A stretch of 64,000 bases of DNA. It comes from Cerrena zonata. Its lineage: Eukaryota > Basidiomycota > Agaricomycetes > Polyporales > Cerrenaceae. Location: NCBI GenBank assembly GCA_038087015.1, contig JASBNA010000003.1, positions 2,232,001-2,296,000 of the forward strand, read 5' to 3'. Every line of letters begins with the position of its first letter. Position 1 is the first letter of the stretch. Positions 58,299-64,000 of the stretch are shown here, in pieces. Position numbers and translations under genes: made by a program. A model generated the notes under the pieces. The model ran no database searches. It was not told where the DNA came from and saw only the letters and a program-made list of their open reading frames with translations.

Positions 58299-60049
58299 CT
58301 AATCCAGCTGTAATTTGTCGAACAGCTCCTTTGCACGGGCCCAATCTTCACGAGGAAGATTGGCGTAATGGAAACCCCAAATACTTTCCATCTCCCTTCC
58401 GATTTTCTTGAACTCTTCCTTGTCATTCGCCTTTAACTTCTCAACGTCCACATCTGCAGGGCATGTAGTCAGGGGAAATACAATGGGACGCGAGACATCC
58501 TCATGGAACAGTCCGAAGCTTGATGAGCAATAGGTCGGCGGATTGTATCGTATATTTCCAACACCTTGCTTAGGTTACTTGCTGTAACTGAGGGTTGTGT
58601 CAAGAGCTGTCCGAGGATGTAGGCATCCTGTACATTCGCGTTAGTTTCCATGTCTCATTATACCTGATGGTAATGTACAAAGGTACTGACCTCTATAGCT
58701 TGTCCAGCACCTGTTCCGATGTGAGGAAGCATAGCATGCGCCTTAATGTCGATGCAGGTTAGCATCCGTAGCCTATTTAATCACACAGGGTGACGTACCG
58801 AATCGCCTAGTAATGCAACCCTGCCGTCCACGAATTGCGGTAGACGTACCTGGCTTAGAGCCCATTTCGTAACGTCTTCCTGATACCTATGTGACCCGGT
58901 GTCAGATTGAGCGGAATTACATACATCATTATTATCACTCACTTCTGCTACCTTCTGTATGTCGTCCTCCCATCCCTTGACGAGGTCAATGACATCCTGC
59001 TTTGAGGCTGGAGTTACAGAGTGTGTTTGGCGAGGTTGGCCAAACTCCTCGGGTTGGACCCATATCAACCCTACATTGACCACAGAGGGCGAAATTGGGT
59101 AGGTAATAGCAGCCTATAAAACGATATAAAATAACTAATGTTAAACATAAAAATCGAATCGCACTTTTTCTAGCCCAGTAAACTGTATAATCGTATCAGC
59201 ATGTTTCGTTCAATTTTATGCCTGACTAAACATACCACCATCGATCCTTTGAGGGACACGTTGTTGGGAGAGATTGCTCTGAGCTTGTTCCCATCTATCA
59301 ATGTACGATACATATACGTTCCGGTGAAAGTGGGCATCCCAAGCTTCTCTAGTTCCTCCGCTTGCTTTGCGTCTGTTTTGCGAGCTCTCGCGGCTAACTC
59401 TGTAAACATCGTTCGACGAGTTGGTGAACCTATCCCATCAGCACCAACGAGTACATCAGCGGACGCTGTAGAGCCGTCTTTGAAGCGTAGTGTTACTCCA
59501 GCAGCGTCCTGAGTGTAACTTTCGAGACACTTTGAGAAGTGTTTCGAAATCAGATCAGATGGGCCGGGACCGGAGGATAATGCGCGTAGCAGTAGCTGGA
59601 CTGTGTCCATGCGTGGTAACCCAAGAGTTCCATCTACAGAACGGATTGTTAGCACTATGACGGTTCGCGAAAGAATGCTAATGCATACTTCTAGCAGTCA
59701 GTTCATGGAATACGAATGGCTGTGGCGTGTCGCTCTTCCTACAGACTAAACCTCCATCTCGGATCAATGGCTTTAGCTCGTCTTCCAGGCCGAGTTCGTA
59801 GAAAATAGACCTAGGACGATCCCAAAGCGTGATACCTGCTCCGATTTCAGTGAAGTCAGACTCGGCCTCATAAAGATCGACTGCCAAGGGTTTAGCCCCC
59901 GCGAATCTCTTCAAAATGAGAGCCAACGCAAGACCACCAATACCGCCTCCACTGTCAAGTAACACTTATTGTTAGTGGTGTAAGAGGATGAAGATGAGGA
60001 GTACGGACCAGATAGCAATCCTTAGTGGAGAATCGTGAGAAGGGCTCAT
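58299..60049 (-). CDS. FAD-dependent monooxygenase, copy A (frameshifted C-terminus)
   Basis: A flavoprotein aromatic hydroxylase of the salicylate hydroxylase/6-hydroxynicotinate monooxygenase type; substrate unknown. The start ATG at 60049 gives MSPSHDSPLRIAICGGGIGG, the FAD-binding GXGXXG, after a first intron. Then come the acidic end of beta-2 (VDLYEAESDF), the DG motif VLVGADGIG and the GD motif region LLGDSAHAMLPHIGTGAGQAIEDAYILG. The C-terminal frame breaks at 58461-58475: compared with copy B there are two extra T residues, and a stop (TGA at 58469-58471) follows VPLYFP. The remaining tail up to a TAG at 58299 (ADVDVEKLKANDKEEFKKIG) is still readable in another frame. So the predicted product lacks the last ~55 residues unless an unseen intron bridges it. 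The annotated span covers the tail. Confidence 0.75.
58461..58475 (-). pseudogene. Frame break in monooxygenase copy A
   Basis: In copy B the sense strand reads CCA AAC TAT ATG CCC GCA. Copy A reads CCC TGA CTA CAT GCC CTG CA, with a single T added after each CCC. The net shift of two bases brings in a stop and is not restored. No donor/acceptor pair in the right phase was found here. Confidence 0.6.
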
Positions 60050-60102
60050 TCTGCTTAAGTTGAGAAGCTTTCAGGATACGGTACTCCACCTTCTCAATCC
60101 GA

Positions 60103-60110
60103 TATTTATA
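60103..60110 (-). promoter_or_regulatory. TATA box of monooxygenase copy A
   Basis: TATAAATA on the minus strand, about 54 bases before the start codon at 60049. Copy B has a TATA-like run at nearly the same distance. Confidence 0.5.
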
Positions 60111-60249
60111 CTCCTTCTCAGAACCCGGCTGGTCAAGTGATCACTACTGTGCTGTGTAAATGTTTCTAGGTTGGATGTTCATCATATGGTGGATGTTAGA
60201 GTTGCCTAACTGAAGACCACCGAAACAATGGTGTCAGTGGGGTCGTGGC

Positions 60250-60600
60250 CGACAGGTAAAGATCAATTTACGTACATTGCACACGGGAAATTTGACCCTG
60301 TTGTTCGTAGTACAATACAAAGTCCAGAATAGGTATGAATCTGGAAGACAGAGTAGTTCCTACCATCACTCTCGTTCATTAGGGATCCGTCCGAAAGCAA
60401 CCATCTCCTCATTGCACGTACGATAAACGGCACGATTATGAATTGGTGTGACATTACCAAGGGACTCGCATAGTAGACATCCTGGAGGAAAGAAACGTAT
60501 GCACGTCTTATATTGCTCACCCACCTTCTCCGAGTGTGCGCGATCGCCGGCCATATCCTTGTCAACGTCCGAGTAAGCAGCTAGAGAAATACCCATGATA
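60250..60600 (-). pseudogene. Relic C-terminal piece of a monooxygenase copy
   Basis: On the minus strand near 60595-60520 the reading LAAYSDVDKDMAGDRAHSEK aligns by eye with the C-terminal part of the copy at the window end (LPEDADVDKVKAGDHVQLEK). The sense frame then degenerates, and no FAD-binding or DG/GD parts are found nearby. This looks like the tail of a deleted copy. Confidence 0.5.
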
Positions 60601-61372
60601 TCTTAGTTTCTGAGAGGAGAATATTTTCCACAGTCCTAAGCAAAGGGCAAGAAACTGACAACGAACATCCCTGGAATAAAACAATCTATATCATAGCCAA
60701 TGTCTTCAAACCCTCAATGTAATCACCCTAAGTAACAGACGTAGTAAACAGCTTGTGTATGTTTGGGGGTTGTACTCACACGTATGTATTTCCGACTTTA
60801 CCAACATAAACGTATTCTGTCAAAGGGGTATGTAAATAGAATCTCGACTGTGCTTCAAGTTTTACTACGGCTTCCCCGGGACCGTACTAGCGTGAGTCTG
60901 ATTTGTCAGTGACTCATCGTTTTCACGTTTCAACCGAGAGGCACGTATAGGACCTACTGGCGAATAAGCCATCTATAAAGTGAGGGCTTGGGAGGGTGAG
61001 TAGTACTTGGTTACCTCGCTGGACCACAAGATTTACTACCTAGGTGACGGTGTGGCAGAGATAGCGAATAGCCGAATAAGCGAGCTTAGTGAGGTTAGGA
61101 CCTAGACTCGGAAGCACTGGCACTGTCTGACAACCTGAGCAAGGTGAGGACTTCACCAGTTAGCGATCGTCTGTGGGGCTTGGATGTCGGCGACTGTGTA
61201 GTGTCATACTCTTATGTATTCAATTACTTGATCCCACAATTTTTTTTCCAAAGAGGAAAACATTTTTTACCCTCCATCGCAAGTTGATCACAATGACTGG
61301 ATCCACCCAGACAGTGCCATTATCATCAATTCTAATCGTAAAATCTAGCTATTGACAAAGTGATACTACTAA
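60601..61372. other. Non-coding DNA within the monooxygenase array
   Basis: About 770 bases between the relic piece and the stop codon of copy B. Only short chance open frames; nothing recognised. Confidence 0.4.
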
Positions 61373-63134
61373 TTACTTGGACTCTCCAATTGCGCTGTTG
61401 AATAGATCCCTTGCTCTAATCCAATCCTCCTCCGGCATATTGGTATAGTTGAAACTCCAAAGTTTTTCCATCTCTTTTGCCACCTTGCCGATCTCTTCCT
61501 TGTCGTTTATCTTTAGCTTCTCGACATCGACATCTGCGGGCATATAGTTTGGGAAAAAGAACAACATACGAGACATTCGCAATGAACGGTCCGAAACTTC
61601 ATGGGCAATGGGTCGACGAATTGTATCATAAATGTCCAACACTTTGCCTACGTCTCTTGCTGTAACCAAACTTTGCGTCAGAAGCCGGCCGAGAATATAA
61701 GCGTCCTGGTATACGTTGGTGTTAGTCCAAAGGTTTCATCTTTCATGAATCGTATACGATACTGACCTCCATCGCTTGTCCTGCACCTATTCCGAGAGCA
61801 GGAAGCATAGCATGAGCCTAATCTCGATGTCCATTAACCTTCGTAGCTATTGAGTCGCTTGAGCGACGCACCGCATCTCCTAATAATGCCACTCTGCCGT
61901 CTACGAATTGAGGAATGTCAACCTGGCTTAGAGCCCATTTCGTATATTTGTCGGCTGTCTGAGTGAAGTTAAAGATCAGAAAGAGCTCGAATAGCAACTA
62001 CTACTTTGTGTACTGTACCTCCGCTACCTTGACTACGTCATCCTCCCAGCCCTTGACGAGGTCGACGACTTCTTGCTTCGAAGCTGATGTCACGGATGGC
62101 TTTGGACGAGGCATGCCAAACTCTTCAGGTTTAACGTAAAGAAATCCCACATTGACCAGGGAGGAGGAAATGGGATAGCTGATTGCAGACTATGTGACAC
62201 TATGATCAGGGCATAATCTACTAGGAAAACGATATCGTACCTGCCCAGATCCGGTGAACTGTACAACTGTGTCAAAATTTATTGTGCTGCTTCATGGCTA
62301 GTGAGACTTACTATAGTTGGCCCTCTCAGTGAAACGTTGTTGGGAGAGATTGATCTAAGTTTGTCTCCATTAATCAAAGTACGATACTGATAGGTCCCGG
62401 TGAATATAGGCGTTATATGTTTCTCCAGTTCTTCTGCTTGCTTTGGGTCCGTACCGCGAACTCTGTCAGCTAGATCAGTGTACATCGTTCGGCGGGTTCG
62501 AGAACCTATACCGTCGGCAGCAAGGAGTACGTCGGCAGATGCGGCGGAGCTGTCCTGAAAATGGATTGTAACACCACTGTCATCCTGAGTGTAACTCTCT
62601 AGACGTTTGGAGAAGTGTGTTGAGAATGAAACAGAGGAATCGGAGTTGGAGGCCAGCGCACGCAAGAATAATTGGATCGTTTCTATACGAGGTAAACCAA
62701 GGTGCCCATCTGCATAAAACACACAGTGAGTTTTGAGTGAGTGATTCAGTACGGAGAAAGCGGTTTGATTACTTGGAGCGCCCAATTCGTGATATGCGAA
62801 AGGCTGCAATGTGTCGCTCTTCCGCAATTGCAAACCTTCATATCGAACCATTGGCCTCAATTCCTCTTCAAACCCGAGTTTGTAAAGAATAGACCTAGGG
62901 CGATCTGAGAGCGTGATGCCTGCGCCAAACTCCGTAAAATCGGCTTCAGCCTCGTAAAGATCGACGGTTAGATGTTTGCCCTCAGCGAATCTCTTCAACA
63001 CAAGAGCCAGCGAAAGACCACCTATACCACCCCCACTTTCAAAGAGAGCTCGTCAGCCTTAAATGATGCTGAGGGCAAGGAGGAACCTACCAGATGGCGA
63101 TTTTCAATGGGACATCGCGAGAAGTTGAGCTCAT
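61373..63134 (-). CDS. FAD-dependent monooxygenase, copy B
   Basis: Paralog of copy A, with the same exon pattern and apparently intact. About 440 residues. The start ATG at 63134 gives MSSTSRDVPLKIAICGGGIGG across the first intron. Then VDLYEAEADFTEFGAGITLS, a second intron near 62772-62710, HLGLPRIETIQLFLRALAS, and the DG motif LLAADGIGSRTRR. The GD region is LLGDA joined to AHAMLPALGIGAGQAMEDAYILG across an intron near 61876-61818. The C-terminus (YMPADVDVEKLKINDKEEIG, ending DLFNSAIGESK) is in frame, unlike copy A. NAD(P)H-dependent aromatic hydroxylation is the family role; the substrate is unknown. Confidence 0.85.
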
Positions 63135-63190
63135 TGCGCCGAAGTTCAGAAGCGTTGAGATACAAGTGGTATCCAGTTCCTGGAGCCCAA

Positions 63191-63200
63191 TATATATATA
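63191..63200 (-). promoter_or_regulatory. TATA-like element of monooxygenase copy B
   Basis: TATATATATA, about 57 bases before the start codon at 63134, matching the position of the TATA box of copy A. Confidence 0.45.
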
Positions 63201-63379
63201 CTCTACCAACCAAAGATCCGTATGGTAGATGCCAGAGTTGCTTATTCCATAATTGCGATGTCAATTGGAGTTGCGCATGACAGTTACGATCGACTTACTG
63301 TTATGCTTAACCAATGGGCATCTTCGAGAGGTGTAAGTACGGCCGCCATGTGTGTGAGTCTGCCTGACCCATACCCCTT

Positions 63380-63480
63380 GTAGATGCACGTAATCGCCGG
63401 CTTGCCTTTAACAAGATCTGCATCCTTCTGAAGATAGCTGGCATGCAATTCAACGAAGGCTCCCAGTCCGAGGATCCACC
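63380..63480 (-). pseudogene. Second relic C-terminal piece of a monooxygenase copy
   Basis: The minus-strand reading GAFVELHASYLQKDADLVKG aligns by eye with the C-terminal part of copy C (GYLMELHPDYLPEDADVDKV): about eleven of twenty residues match. The flanks cannot be extended into a full gene. A competing plus-strand open frame overlaps it (see rejected items). Confidence 0.45.
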
Positions 63481-63744
63481 GTATGTTCCGAAACTATTTT
63501 CATATGATCTGTCAGATCAACTTCCAGGCCATTTTGATGTGATGAAGAAGATCTGAATATGTAGTAATCCTTCGTTTCTTATCGTCTCTGGGACAAGTTC
63601 AATTTGAATGAAGTTCGTTCTCAAATCTGAGATACATAAAAGTTGGTAACTTGCCGAACTCGACACAGTGATTTTCAACGATGTTTCGCGGTATTGAGTG
63701 CTTCATTTAAAGGGCTAAGGCTTCTGAGTCAGATACACCAGAAT

Positions 63745-64000
63745 TCATACATCATCTTCGTCTTTCCTCGGCACGGCTTCCAAAATCTGGACCAACATTT
63801 CACTTGCGCGTTCCCAACATTCCCCCGGCATATTGGTGGAATGGAAGGACCATACGTCTTGCATCGCGTTCGCCACCTTTTCCAGTTGCACGTGATCGCC
63901 AGCCTTGACTTTGTCGACGTCCGCATCTTCAGGAAGATAATCAGGATGTAATTCCATAAGGTACCCCATCTTGAGTGAGCGGCTGGCGGCGTCCTGGGAG
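63745..64000 (-). CDS. FAD-dependent monooxygenase, copy C (partial, runs off window)
   Basis: Only the C-terminal ~80 residues are in the window: LKMGYLMELHPDYLPEDADV, then DKVKAGDHVQLEKVANAM, QDVWSFHSTN, and the end QILEAVPRKDEDDV with a TGA at 63745-63747. It matches the ends of copies A and B. The FAD, DG and GD parts must lie beyond 64000. Confidence 0.7.
   Translation of the reverse strand, partial: SQDAASRSLKMGYLMELHPDYLPEDADVDKVKAGDHVQLEKVANAMQDVWSFHSTNMPGECWERASEMLVQILEAVPRKDEDDV

Noticed and set aside
63395..63556. Plus-strand open piece (EDPPYVPKLFSYDLSDQLPG)
   Set aside because: Reads like protein, but the minus strand of part of it matches the monooxygenase tail; with no start, splice sites or family it was not called.

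Overview
The window reads as nuclear DNA of a filamentous basidiomycete, most likely a mushroom-forming agaricomycete. Genes are dense and split by many 50-60 nt GT-AG introns. The gene set fits: a WC-2 type photoreceptor partner, LIS1/PAC1, a Srp40-like nucleolar protein, a fungal Gfd2/YDR514C-like protein and an Ngaro-type tyrosine-recombinase retrotransposon. This assignment comes from gene content and intron style; no database search was possible. Exon edges were worked out by hand from splice signals and reading phase, so they may be off by a few bases.

Layout. 153-2042 (-): WC-2-like PAS/GATA factor. 2821-5338 (-): short-chain dehydrogenase with a probable mitochondrial leader and unusually long introns. 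6886-13638 (-): a very large kinesin-4-like motor with a long coiled-coil tail and one unexplained frame break. 14303-16375 (-): Zn(II)2Cys6 transcription factor. 16676-23492: a complete, apparently young Ngaro-like retrotransposon with split direct repeats A1/B1/A2/B2, Gag, RT-RNase H, tyrosine recombinase and a further unknown ORF between A2 and B2. 23493-26726: gene-poor DNA. 26727-28058 (+): BTB/POZ-like protein. 29123-30750 (-): protein kinase. 31394-33063 (-): LIS1/PAC1. 33482-35354 (-): TilS-like tRNA-Ile lysidine synthetase. 35995-38677 (+): YTH m6A reader. 39529-41256 (+): Gfd2/YDR514C-like protein. 41508-43345 (-) and 43585-44282 (+): Srp40-like protein and lumazine synthase, head to head. 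44772-46068 (+): RagA/Gtr1 GTPase. 46234-47494 (-): an unfamiliar His-rich protein built on QHGL/QYPG repeats. 48079-49149 (-): small coiled-coil protein. 49150-54254: gene-poor, with one clear pseudogene. 54255-57848 (+): PLAA/Doa1 (Ufd3). 58299-64000 (-): a tandem array of FAD-dependent monooxygenases, with two longer copies, two relic C-terminal pieces and a third copy running off the window.

Most genes are housekeeping or regulatory: light sensing, dynein regulation, TORC1 signalling, m6A reading, ubiquitin-Cdc48 function, riboflavin and tRNA modification. They show no single shared pathway. The parts that look least described are the retrotransposon's second transcription unit (A2, ORF4, B2) with a splice acceptor carried inside the B repeats, the QHGL/QYPG repeat protein, and the decaying monooxygenase array.
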